NCBI RefSeq assembly: GCF_030272615.1
Contig: NC_081407.1
Location: forward strand, 263,674,574-263,734,573
Length of the DNA: 60,000 nt
Direction of reading: 5' to 3'
Source of the DNA: Cryptomeria japonica
Lineage: Eukaryota; Streptophyta; Pinopsida; Cupressales; Cupressaceae
The notes under the pieces were generated by a model. The model worked only from the letters and a program-made list of their open reading frames with translations. It did not search any database and was not told where the DNA came from. Each line of letters begins with the position of its first letter. Position 1 is the stretch's first letter. Positions 22,148 to 32,080 of this stretch are shown in pieces. The position numbers were made by a program, and so were the translations under genes.

Positions 22148-24330
22148 TCCATGAGAGTCCTCATTGTTGTAAAATAATAATGATTAAATGATCACTAGTT
22201 TAAACTACAAAATATTTAAATTTAGATGTATATATTTTTTTTATTGAGACAAGGATATGCATGCATAGTGTAGTTCAAATTTTTGAGATTTTTCTATCAT
22301 AATTTGTGTTTTTGCTTGTCTTGGATATAGTTCATTAAATTTTACAATAGATATATGTTCCTTGTAAAATTAAATAAAAACATTATATTAATGTGTTTGC
22401 ATATGCATGTGTATGTGAAAGGGTGTGTACTCATTGACAAGGTCATATATTTTGTAAGCTGGAGATCTAGATGTGAATCCCATAATGAGATTTAAAGTTA
22501 TATAATTAAAAGTGCTAAGTGTTAAAATTGCATTTTGGATTCTAAGTTCTATATGTAGCTACTAATTTTATTAATATATTGAATAGAATAGATATTTTCT
22601 TATGACTTTTACCAATATGATTTTTCTTAGATTTGTCTTATAATATCACTCAGATGACATGCATACATAGACATGTGTTTTATACAGGTTGAAAACCTAA
22701 CATCTAAGGGTTGCACACCTATAACATATTTCTTTTTTATAATCCTTTTTAACCCTCAAAATTTAAGGTAAGCAGGTTTTCTTGTCCTCATTTTAATAGG
22801 AGTGGAAGAGGCTAAGTTAAGGATTCCACATATGAGGCTTCAATGTAAGATCGAGTGGTTTGATCTATCTAATTCCCCTTAAATTATCTCAAACCAACTC
22901 CTTTTATAATGAACCTCCTATGTATCCTTCAATTAAAAATGTGCATTCAAGAAAATATCAAATTTAACACAAAAGTGTGACATTCTATTATGATCATTCC
23001 TTATGTATACTTTTTAAAACATATAGTCTAACTAATATTTGGCCATTAATACACAATATTTTTATTTTAAACCACCCCTACACTACAATGAACATATTAT
23101 GCAAAGTTGCCATCGTTCACCTAACAGACTCTAAGGGATATAAAGGCTAGAGTGAAAATAAGATTGTAAAAAAATATTCTTGTAATTATATTTTCTTGGT
23201 GTTATTATCTTTCTTCTTCTTTAGATTTTACCCTAGTAATTTCCTATCTAGTTATGTCTTTCTTTTTCTAAAATTTTACCCTAGTTTCTATTCTATCCTA
23301 TCTATTTCTTCTTTAGCCTATTTATCCTTAAATATTTTTCCCTTAATGTAATGCCCCACTAAGAAAACCTAGAGGAACTAACTAACATTCCCAAGTAAAG
23401 GTAAAATATTATTCTTTAAAACTATTAAGTGAACTTTTTTTATAAAATTAGAAGGATAAAATTAAACTATAATGCATAAGCGGAAGACATATACTAACTT
23501 TCCCCTAAGGTTTCCCAACATTGGTACTATCCAAACATACTACATTTGAGAAATTAAAACTAAACAAAGATAAAATTTATACATAAAAGAGAATATTATA
23601 AATTAACAAATAAAGTAATCCATTAAAGCCAATTACTGAACCATACAATTACATGGCATCACATATATATTTCCCAAAACTACATTAATTGAAAACCAAC
23701 AATGACAATTTATCTTAACATACAAATTAATGAATAATGAACATGAACACATTTAATTCCAAGATCAATGTTTCCATTTATTGACATAAAAACCTATCAT
23801 CTAAATCTCATATCATTTGCATCAAGATTACATCATAAACACATCATACATATATCATAGCTCTGTCATAATTATATCATTTTCCATGTAGGCATGTACA
23901 TACATATTTACAGTTGATTTAAGAATAGGTACAACATGATAGAAGCATAAAATATCTATCTAACTCTGGTGCAGTCACCGGTTAGGAGGGGCCTTAAAGA
24001 GATCAATCTAGACCACACAACAAGAGCAAAAACAATGGAAACAAGAAACTATGATGGGATAAATATATAATTGAGTATATTAGATCATGAAAAATAATTA
24101 CAGATAATCGATAACATCAAGGTTACAAGATTCGGCTCACTGGTCTGCTACACACATGCTTAATTACAGAGCAGGTCACTCTCGGACCTCCAAACTTAAG
24201 ATCTATCTACTATATTATATCTGATCTCTTCTTACTTTCTTACTTGACTTATAATGCTAAATTACAATGATTTATACGATCCAAGGGGATCAAGTCAGCC
24301 CAAAAAGGATCAAATACTGAAGAACAAGAC
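22148..24330. other. Unassigned AT-rich stretch
   Basis: No open frame with a recognisable domain. TGTAATGCCCCACTAAG at 23347 looks like an LTR edge, but I found no partner end or target duplication. The text around 24120-24200 (GGCTCACTGGTCTGC, CAGAGCAGGTCACTC) looks like retroelement leader or LTR DNA without a clear boundary. Confidence 0.35.
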
Positions 24331-24770
24331 CAAACATGTAAAACCAATAGGTCGGCCCCTGTAGAAGAGATTCCTCTGAAAAATCCAAAGGATGAAATGC
24401 AGATCAAAGGGAAGGTCATCCACATGCCAAAGAACATCGGAATCAACACACAGGGTTCTGCAAGCTATGGAAGGGATCTAGTAGATTCACCAATGCAAAT
24501 AGGTCCAAATGGTTCCAGTGCCAAAAAATTGTCTCGGAAACCGGAATCGATAACTTGCTGGAAAATGATCCAAATGCTCTGCAGTTTAGGAATAAGAAAT
24601 ATGATCACGTCCTCAAGAAAAATCCAACTCCACAAGATGTAGTGAGCCAATGGAAGAAAATGCAGAATGAAATGTTGAAACTGCAAAATAGAAAACAAAT
24701 AGAAAATAAATATTTTTGGTTGATGCAAGATTGCCAAGAACTGGGGATGCTCCTATTGGCAATTGACACT
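24330..24770 (+). pseudogene. Coding-like remnant ending at the E3 LTR
   Basis: Two overlapping plus frames read as one protein with a frameshift near 24545. First comes a Lys-rich segment (KNPKDEMQIKGKVIHMPKN), then NLLENDPNALQFRNKKYDHV and a helical, charged run (QWKKMQNEMLKLQNRKQIE). It stops where the E3 LTR begins. I do not recognise the family. The last 45 bp resemble the right end of insertion I1 (GATGCAAGATTGCCA against GATGCAGGATTGCCA). Confidence 0.35.
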
Positions 24771-24774
24771 CAAT

Positions 24775-25695
24775 TGGTTGGTTTCACTATGTTGTCATTG
24801 ATGGCAACATGGAAATTTATTTCGGCTTCATATTTTGGGTTAGTTGTGTACATGCAGGCACTTCATAGACACTTTATCGACATGGGCAGGTTGAAAGGAA
24901 TTCTTTGGTTACTGGCAATGAAGGCTGACATGGTTTAGAATCAATTTATCGGTATTGGAGGCTGAAATCTTTTGGATCCAACATCGGCAATTATTTTTGA
25001 TATTCATGTATTTATGTTATCTAGCCGACATGTATATTGATATTGTATTTATCTTTGTAAGCTAACATAAGGCATGATAAATTGTAAAGGGTATATAGGT
25101 TAGTTGGTTAGATCATTTTGAAAGATGATATTGATGTGAATATGGATTGATAAGAGAATAGGATGATGTTATGTAATGCGAAACATATGAGAGAGATCGT
25201 GTATGTGAGGATATTTATGTAAGGGGTATTCCAGTAAAGGGTTTAGGGTTTCAGACTAGAACAAACAAAGCTTAATCAAAACTGTATTCAGGCATAGAAG
25301 ATGCTATCTTAGCAGTTCAATCATTTCTCCAGATTGTAGTCTAGACTTGTATGTAGTTAGTGAAGCTCCTTTTGTGATTGAGCAGTGTGCTCTAGGCTGT
25401 AAGCCTTCCTACAAGTGCAAGCCCCTATATTTTTTAATATCTCTTCATATGGCCAGTGAATTAATATTGTGGGTCACAAATTCTACTATGTTTTTTCCTC
25501 TTTGAGGTTTTCCACGTATAATTATGTGTGTTATGGTATTCATTTATGTGATTGGCTTATTGGTTTCTTTACTACTTTCAATCTTGTATGTACCGATATA
25601 CCGATTTGTGTATGCATGTTTTAATAAGGGTAAAATTAATTATTATGGTAGAACATTGATTCACCCCTCCCTCTCAGTGTTTTTGGATTCCAACA
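24775..25695 (+). repeat. E3 LTR (about 0.92 kb)
   Basis: Shares with the solo LTR at 52146-53217 an early TTGTCATTGATGGCAAC-like segment, an AGCCGAC word, GAGCAGTG-CTCTAGG, GGTCACAAATTC, and the end GATTCACCCCTCCCTCTCAG followed by CCAACA. It abuts a primer site. The left edge is imprecise because the first bases have decayed. Confidence 0.75.
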
Positions 25696-25697
25696 AT

Positions 25698-25709
25698 TGG
25701 TATCAGAGC
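25698..25709 (+). other. E3 primer binding site, initiator tRNA-Met type
   Basis: TGGTATCAGAGC two bases after the LTR end, an exact copy of the usual site. Confidence 0.9.
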
Positions 25710-25769
25710 CTTGTGCCTCGAAGGATGTTTAACAGCTTGATGAAGATCCTGAATCCGAAATCCATGGAT

Positions 25770-26137
25770 ATGAGTTTGGAAAAGCAACTTGAGGTGGCAC
25801 TTGAAGATTATGATGTTGAAAGGATGAAAACTTGAAGTTACAAAATGAATTGAATTCTGCTCAAGATTTCATTCTTGTCCTACAGGAGAGGTTGTCATTT
25901 GTTCAAGCTAGGAGGAAGGAAATTTTGCAAAATCAGGATGATGATGAGAAATATGCACTTAAGGAACAATGTCAGAAGCTGAGTGAGGAGAACATGGTTA
26001 TGAGAAATGAAATGTAAGCTATAACTATGAGAATGTCTAAGGAGATTGAAGACCAGAAGGAAAAGGAAGAAAATCTTTTTGTATGTCTGAAGAACAAATT
26101 TGAAGAATGTGGTAGGCTGGTTCATGAGAATGATATG
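25770..26137 (+). pseudogene. E3 gag N-terminal fragment
   Basis: Starts MSLEKQLEVALEDYDVERMK, aligned with E1 gag (LRKQLEGSLVDYDAKKLK). Stops and a frameshift near 25833 break it. It continues as a long charged helix (LQNELNSAQDFILVLQERL, EEQCQKL-like). It ends abruptly at HENDM, where E1 continues with LKTD. DNA after 26137 is unrelated, so E3 was cut by an insertion or deletion. Confidence 0.75.
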
Positions 26138-27259
26138 GGGTGAACTCACAATAATGGTTCCCACTTTTTTGCCACTTTTGACACTGAGATGAACATTTTT
26201 AAAATAATCTTCAACTTCCAAGAATTATAACTTTTAAAATATTAAAAATTTAAAGATGATGTAAATTAGTGATTTGTAGAATTTTGTCTATAGATTCTAT
26301 ATATATTTTTTTCAATTTTTTTTGAAGTATTTTTTTTAACTTTTCCATCTCCCTCGAAAAGTAGTTTTTTACAACAAACTACATTTTTTAAGAGTGATGT
26401 GCCTCTCAAAACGCATAACTTTTTTTTCTATAAATGATAAAAACTCAATTCTTTCAAATTTTGGTTTGTAACATCAATATCCAGGGCTTGCAGTTGGTTT
26501 GATAGTGATATGTTGAATAGTTTTCATTTTATTAATTTTTGAAGTCCGACTAGTCATAATTCAGACATAGGTTTAAGTTTGAACACACAAATTGTTCTAT
26601 ATTATATCGACATTCAATTTTATTTATTTTCTTAGAAAGAAGACATCAATACTTGGGGCATAGATATTTTTTAGATTTTTTTTGAATTACTTTCCTATTT
26701 TTCCCAATGCGTTGAACAAAGAAGTTCATGTTCGGTGAAAACCCAATATTCCATAAAATGAAAAAAACAAGAACATAATAAATTCATAATGTAATAAAAT
26801 TATACTCATTTAAAAGCTTGCTCGAAGTACTACCATCTAATATTTTTGGGTTATCAAGATTATTTCATTTGTGCCTTGAACCAGAGGTCCGAAGGCAAAA
26901 ATTCCTCAGAATTATGAATTTTTTTGGGAGAGACCTCTAACAAGAGGGTTCAAATGAACATTGGTTCGAGCGAAGGGGGGTCCCCTCAAACCATAAGGGG
27001 TTCAAGAGGACCACCCTTCGCTCGAACCCCCATGCTAAATTATTGCATGCACATTTATGCAACAGTCAGGTTCAAACGAATCCAACCTTTTTTGATTGTC
27101 AGTGTTCGTTCGAACCCTGGGCGACTCAATTTTTTTTTTACATTTTAGTAGTCATATAAATATACATAATTTTTTTCATTTTTTAACACACAAATGATTA
27201 AAACAATTCACATTTTTGGATGAAAGAAGACATTTGAAAATTATTTTGAGGGCAATAAT
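26138..27259. other. AT-rich region upstream of the two-exon gene
   Basis: Starts GGGTGAACTCAC right at the E3 break. Mostly poly-A and poly-T rich and non-coding, with a cluster of GTTCGAAC-like words between 26945 and 27120 that includes the hairpin listed separately. GTTCAAACGAA occurs here (about 27072) and in insertion I2 (about 5332), so the two may be related repeats. It could be the 5' end of a DNA transposon carrying the gene at 27260; that is inference. Confidence 0.4.
26963..27028. repeat. Hairpin: 21-bp arms, 24-nt loop
   Basis: The left arm 26963-26983 (GGTTCGAGCGAAGGGGGGTCC) pairs with 27008-27028 with a single mismatch. The arms are GC-rich in an AT-rich setting. Confidence 0.9.
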
Positions 27260-27869
27260 TTGAAGATATTTGAAGGTTTTTCTAAAAGCATGAGGAACAA
27301 GAAGAGAAGGCAAAATAAGACTTCAAGGAATTATTCTCCCGAAACGGAACAAAGATATCGAGAACAAAGAAGGCAAAAATATCATGATGCAAGTATGCAT
27401 TTTTATTTTTATTTCTATTTAATTTTATATGTATTACGTACCAAAAATTGTGTTTATTTGTTAGTATTAATTAGTTAAATATTTTTTATCTAATATTTTT
27501 AATTAAAATTAATTTAAATAATATTAATTTAATTAATTTAATTTATATAATAATTATATCTTAATTAATTCTAAATGATGCTTATTAAATTAATTGGAAA
27601 TAGTAGGATTAAAAATAATCTCATTTTAATTGGAAAGCATAATTAATTTGAAAGAATATGTGTATTTGCAAATTTCAAATTCCATTAACTTGCTAGTTGT
27701 GTAATTGACTTTTTCTCCTATATAATTAAGTCCATTTATAATAAATCATGGTTTTAATTTAAAATTTAGATCTTTAGGACCCCTCTCTTTCCCATTTATT
27801 ATTTATAATTTATAATTTAATTTAGATAGTCCATAAATATATAATTTAATTTAGATTTTGAAACCATGT

Positions 27870-28520
27870 GTCTTTATAGTTTAGCAAATAGTTCAATTGG
27901 TGCTCTAAAATTAACAAACTTGTCTTTTGTGTCTTCAGCAATATGCTCTTTTTGTTTTATCCTTAGAAAGGGGCCTACCTCCTGAGTAGCCCTTAATGCT
28001 TGGTGAGAGGGAATGACCCAAAGTGGTAACAAGCTAAAGTCAAGCTCTTCCAAGCCACTATAAACAAATGTGTTTGTGACGAAAGTTGCAAGCAACGGGT
28101 GTTACATGCTGCTATAATGGCGTTATGACTCCCCATAAACCCTATAGAGTGCAACCTCTATAGGTTGGGAGGCCTTCCATTTAACAAAGCATAATATGAT
28201 GCTGATTATAGCCATCTGAATGGATGCCCTTACTAGACACCTTTTGTGTTAGAAGCCAAAAACCTTCTAGTTGTTGGTGCAGGAGGTTAGACCTTTGAAG
28301 CGGCTCACATTCTTATGGTTCTTAGTAGAGATATAAAGTTCACCACGAGTAGTTTTCATGGGGACTGGTGCTTGGCTGCCCCAGAGAAGTGAGTGTCCTA
28401 GAGGGGAGCCAATGGGGTCAAGCACCTAAGTATTCGCTCTGAATTGCGTAGCTTGGGGTAACCCCCCAAGTGAGATTCAACAACTACTGTCTCATCCAGC
28501 CCTAGGATTTGTGCTTGCAT
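27870..28520 (+). mobile_element. G3: G-family internal fragment in the intron
   Basis: Diverged match to G2 at about 32850-33090. Shared landmarks are the word order around AGCC-CTATA, GTGACGAAAGTTG or GTGAGCGAAAGTTG, and TACTAGACACCTTTT-TGT followed by AAGCC or AACCC. It is in plus orientation like G2, with no LTR attached. Confidence 0.5.
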
Positions 28521-28562
28521 GATCAAAACAATCAAACAATTTCAAACAAACAAACATCATGT

Positions 28563-29345
28563 CTTCTTTGTTTTCAAGTGTATGCACAAATATTTCACAT
28601 TATACTTGAGTCCCCTTAAAACCTATATTATGTGATACTAGGACCTATTATGTGATATTAAGACCTATTATCTACATTAATACCTATCTTAAATATGACA
28701 TAATAGAACCTATTATGACTTAATAGGTCTTATTGTGACTTAATAACATGATCACATATGCAATTTAAACATTTCACATTCTATACTTGAGTCTGGGCCT
28801 TAAGAGGTCTATATTTATGATATATTAGGGCCTATTATGTACATGTGATAAATTAATGACCTATTATTGCATAATTTAGGTCCTAATATCCATACATAAT
28901 AGGTCCTAACATTTTCATAATATCTAGGTCTTAAGGGGAGTCAAGTATAATGTGAAATGTTTTTTGCATATGTGGTCTTGTATTAAGTCATAAAATTAAT
29001 AAGATGTATTATGTCACAATTTAGGTTCTAACTTATATCATATTTAAGACATGTACTTAATTTCATGTGATAGGTCCTTTAATATCACATAATGTATCTA
29101 TCTTAAGGGGAGTCAAGTATATTAATGTGAAATGTTTTTGCATACGTGGTCATATTAAGTAATAATAAGGCCTATTATGTGATATTAGGACTTATTATGT
29201 GATTATAGGTCTTAAATGTGACATAAATCTAGAACCTATTATGTCATAATAGGTTCTATTTATATGACTTGACATATGCAAAAACATTTCACATTATACT
29301 CAAGAGTCCCCTTAAGACCTATATTATGCAGATCCTATTAGGACA
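28563..29345. repeat. Five-copy direct and inverted repeat array
   Basis: A unit of about 80 bp contains ACATTTCACATTATACTTGAG, then TCCCCTTAAGACC, then TATTATGTGATATTAGG. It is forward at about 28585, 28765 and 29275 and reversed at about 28925 and 29100. Between units run shorter CCTATTATG and AATAGGTC words in both directions. The whole region could fold into long stems. Confidence 0.8.
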
Positions 29346-29898
29346 GGTATTACATGTGATATTAGGAGGTCTATTATGCAATAATAGGTCTTAAATACAT
29401 GACATTATAGTCCACCTATGAAATAATTTTGAAACGTCTTACTAAATGTCTTGAAAATTTGGTTTCAAATTAAACTTGGAATTCCATTGCATTAAAATAT
29501 TCCCTATCATCTTAAATTATGTGCAGAACAGGCTCGAGAAGAAGGGATTTCTGAAGCAGGAGTCGAGGCAAATGAACCTATTGAAGAACACAATATAGTT
29601 GATGAACATAGGGAGGAGCTTTCCCAAGTTGAACCAATGGAGGTTGAAGGAGAGGGGTCAGGTTCCTTTCCTCCTACCACTGGTATGGATGAGCATATTG
29701 TGGATCTAGCTAAATAGGTGAAGTGAAATATTTCTTATAAAAATTTAGATCATTTACTTGAAATGGATGCGGGTGAGTTGAAACGTCTCAGTGAAGAATC
29801 GAGACATACTAAAAGGAGGTCAATGAATAAAAGTGCAAAAGAAATAATGTCTCATTTATACAGTCTTGATACTACACTAGAGAAAGCTAAATTGTTAT

Positions 29899-31665
29899 TG
29901 TAGTCACATAAATTTGTCCACTTAATTAAATGAATATTTAGTATTTATTTTATTATTTAACCATCAATCAATAATCAATTAATATTTAATTAATTCATCT
30001 TAACCCTCTTCTCCTATTAATTAAATAAATTATTCAATTTATTTGATTTAATTCACTCAACCAAATTCAGACCATTAATTAAATAAATAAATCATATTTG
30101 TTTAATTAAATCCCATCACTCACATTTAAATAAATTAACCTTTATTTTAATCACCTTTATCCTCCACACACTTGTATTTTCCTACAAATGCAAGTTGTAC
30201 AACTATTTTAAATAATTAAATTATTTATGTAAAATCCTATTTATCCTCACCCACTTGAAACCTTTAATGGCTTCCCTTAAAGTCTTCAAACTTAAAGACT
30301 TCCTTCTAGAGTCTTCTCAAACCTTTAATGGTTTCCCTTAAAGTCTTCAAACTTAATGGCTTGCTTCTAGAGTCTTCTTAAGCCTTTAACGGTAACCCAT
30401 AAAGTCTTCAAACTTAATGGCTTCCTTCTAGAGTCTTCTTAAGCCTTTAATGGTTTCCTTCAAAGTCTTCAAGCATTTAATGCTTTATCTTCCTTTTTCT
30501 CATGTAAATAAATTAATATTTATTTAAATAAAATCCAAAATTCACATTCACATTTAAATAAATTAATATTTATTTAAGTATCTATCCAAATGCAAATTAC
30601 ACCATTTAATTGAAATAAATGATTTTATTTTAATTGAAAATCCCAAAATTCCTCCCACTTGCATTCTCCTACAAAATCCACTTGCATGACTAAATCTCTT
30701 CTAGATTCTTCTAACTCCTTCTAATTAGCCTAATCCTATCCTAATCATTGTCACATTCCTAAATAAAAGGAAGTCACTTGTCAAAAACCTCCAAAGTCTT
30801 CAATAACCATTAAAGGCTTTATGTCTTCAAATGGTTAACCTCTAAAGTCTTCCAAACCATTAAAGGCTCTTACATAACCATTTATGGTTAACTCACCTTT
30901 TACCTTTGGTTAGAGACTTTCCTCTAACTTAACCATCCTTTTGACTCATAGGTCTCTTCAAAGCATTTATTTCTTTGACTAAGGTAACCATTTAACCCTT
31001 GCACATTCACTTATCTCTTGGCTAAAAGGAATATCCATTAACCTAACCCTAACCCAACCCCCTAGGGTAACCATCATGTCCCCTCAAACATTTAATACTT
31101 TTTATCTCTCCTCTCAACCCTCCTCATGGTGACACTTGTCAACATGGGATTGGGTTGAAAGTCTCACATGGATTGAATATCTTTCAATCCTAACCCTTGT
31201 TAACATTGCTCAATATTAACCCTTCATTTCCCCATTTATTCTATAAATAGAACCGTTCTCCTCAAGCAAAGAAGGAAACAACAGAGTATTGTTGTTATAA
31301 TAGCATTAGCATAGAGATTTTTCATAGCATCACTATCTACACTTGCATAACATTTGTTTATCATTTTCAGCCATCTTGAATCTCCATATTGCATCCATGG
31401 CTAGTGCTAAAAGCTTAGGGCTACACTCATGTGGAACTTGGATAGGAGAGGAAGAAGGGAGGAGCAACTATGAGCATCTTGGTTAGCATTTGAAGGAGCA
31501 TAATTTATTTATTCTATGTTTGTATGCTTTTTATTTCATGCTCAATATCTCTCTTGATATGCCCGTTTAGAATAATTCTTGGTTGCTAACACTAACGTTT
31601 TCTTCTTGTGTTCTTGTGTGTGATGCCATCAAACCAGATTTTCTAATCCTTTTTGCAGAGAATCA
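29899..31665 (+). repeat. G2 5' LTR (about 1.77 kb)
   Basis: Begins TGTAGTCACATAAA, comparable to the G1 LTR start (TGTAGACACCTAAAAG), and ends GAATCA two bases before the primer site. It has the same AT-rich TTAATTAAATAAA opening and the same CCTTTAATGG, GTAACC and TCATGGTGACA-like text as the G1 LTR, but is well diverged. TATA box CTATAAATAG at 31241-31250. The right boundary is inferred from the primer site because no sister LTR is present. Confidence 0.78.
30261..30490 (+). repeat. 61-bp tandem repeat, four copies, in the G2 LTR
   Basis: CCTTTAATGG (or AACGG) recurs at 30261, 30322, 30383 and 30444, an exact 61-bp step. Each unit also has AAAGTCTTCAA and TCTAGAGTCTTCT. The G1 LTR has only one or two loose equivalents. 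Confidence 0.92.
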
Positions 31666-31667
31666 TT

Positions 31668-31709
31668 TGGTGAACCCAACGTGAATCGAACACAGAACCT
31701 TCTGATCTG
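31668..31709 (+). other. G2 primer binding site with extended tRNA-Trp complementarity
   Basis: TGGTGAACCCAACGTG continues into AATCGAACACAGAACC and TTCTGATCTG. Its reverse complement reads like the 3' half of a tRNA: anticodon-stem side, GTTCGATTC T loop, acceptor strand and CCA. From memory it matches plant tRNA-Trp over about 42 nt with about three changes. Ordinary primer sites are 10-18 nt. Confidence 0.75.
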
Positions 31710-31765
31710 ATTTTTTTCAAAACTACTAACTTTTTCATTATTTGAATTGACACATAGGTCACACT

Positions 31766-32080
31766 TTAGCGCTTTTGTTCATGCTCTAGCACCTTTGAAA
31801 GTTGGTACTTTAGCGTTATTGCTCCTAATAATAGCGCTATTGTCTCTCAACTAACGCTATTTTCTCTCAACTGGCACTATTGTTAGACTTTTAGCGCTAT
31901 TGACCATTGAATAGCGCTATCATTCTTAGTTTTAGTGCTTTCGACTCTTTGTTCAATAGGATTACTTCTATCTAACATAATTCTTTTAGTGCTATTGGTT
32001 CTTCTTTTATTGCGTTTGTGTTTCTTTTAACGCTTTCGTGTTAAATAGTGCTTCTATTTCCACACAGAGTAGCGCTATTG
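31766..32080 (+). repeat. G2 leader array of TAGCGCTATTG motifs
   Basis: About fourteen copies or near-copies of TAGCGCTATTG (variants TAGCGCTTTTG, TAGCGTTATTG, AACGCTATTTT, TAGTGCTTTCG) within 315 bp, starting 57 bp after the primer site. The core AGCGCT is self-complementary. G1 has the same kind of field beside its own primer site. Confidence 0.88.

Larger units (their letters stand above)
27260..29898 (+). pseudogene. Decayed two-exon gene, unknown product
   Basis: Exon 1 (27260-27392) encodes a basic stretch with KSMRNKKRRQNKTSRNYSPE and RYREQRRQKYHDA. A GT at 27393 and a GTGCAG ending at 29526 can be spliced in frame to exon 2 (29527 onward). Exon 2 encodes QAREEGISEAGVEANEPIEE, an acidic region, and LDHLLEMDAGELKRLSEES. 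Exon 2 has TAG and TGA in frame around 29714-29725, and the tail is cut at 29899 by the G2 LTR. The basic Arg-rich start followed by an acidic, helical part fits a DNA-binding or transposon-encoded protein, but I do not recognise a family. The intron is 2134 bp and holds repeats. Splicing is inferred, not shown. Confidence 0.45.

Noticed and set aside
23347-24200. Possible solo LTR starting TGTAATGCCCCAC
   Set aside because: No matching CA end with a target duplication could be found, and no second copy is in the window.
26924-27148. 74-codon frame over the hairpin
   Set aside because: Created by the GC-rich hairpin arms; no domain.
28563-29345. CRISPR-like array
   Set aside because: Units are degenerate, in both orientations and irregularly spaced, in a plant-type nuclear sequence with no cas genes.
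31668-31709. A genuine tRNA gene fragment inserted by chance
   Set aside because: It lies exactly two bases after a plausible LTR end and starts with TGG, the CCA complement, so a primer site is the simpler reading.
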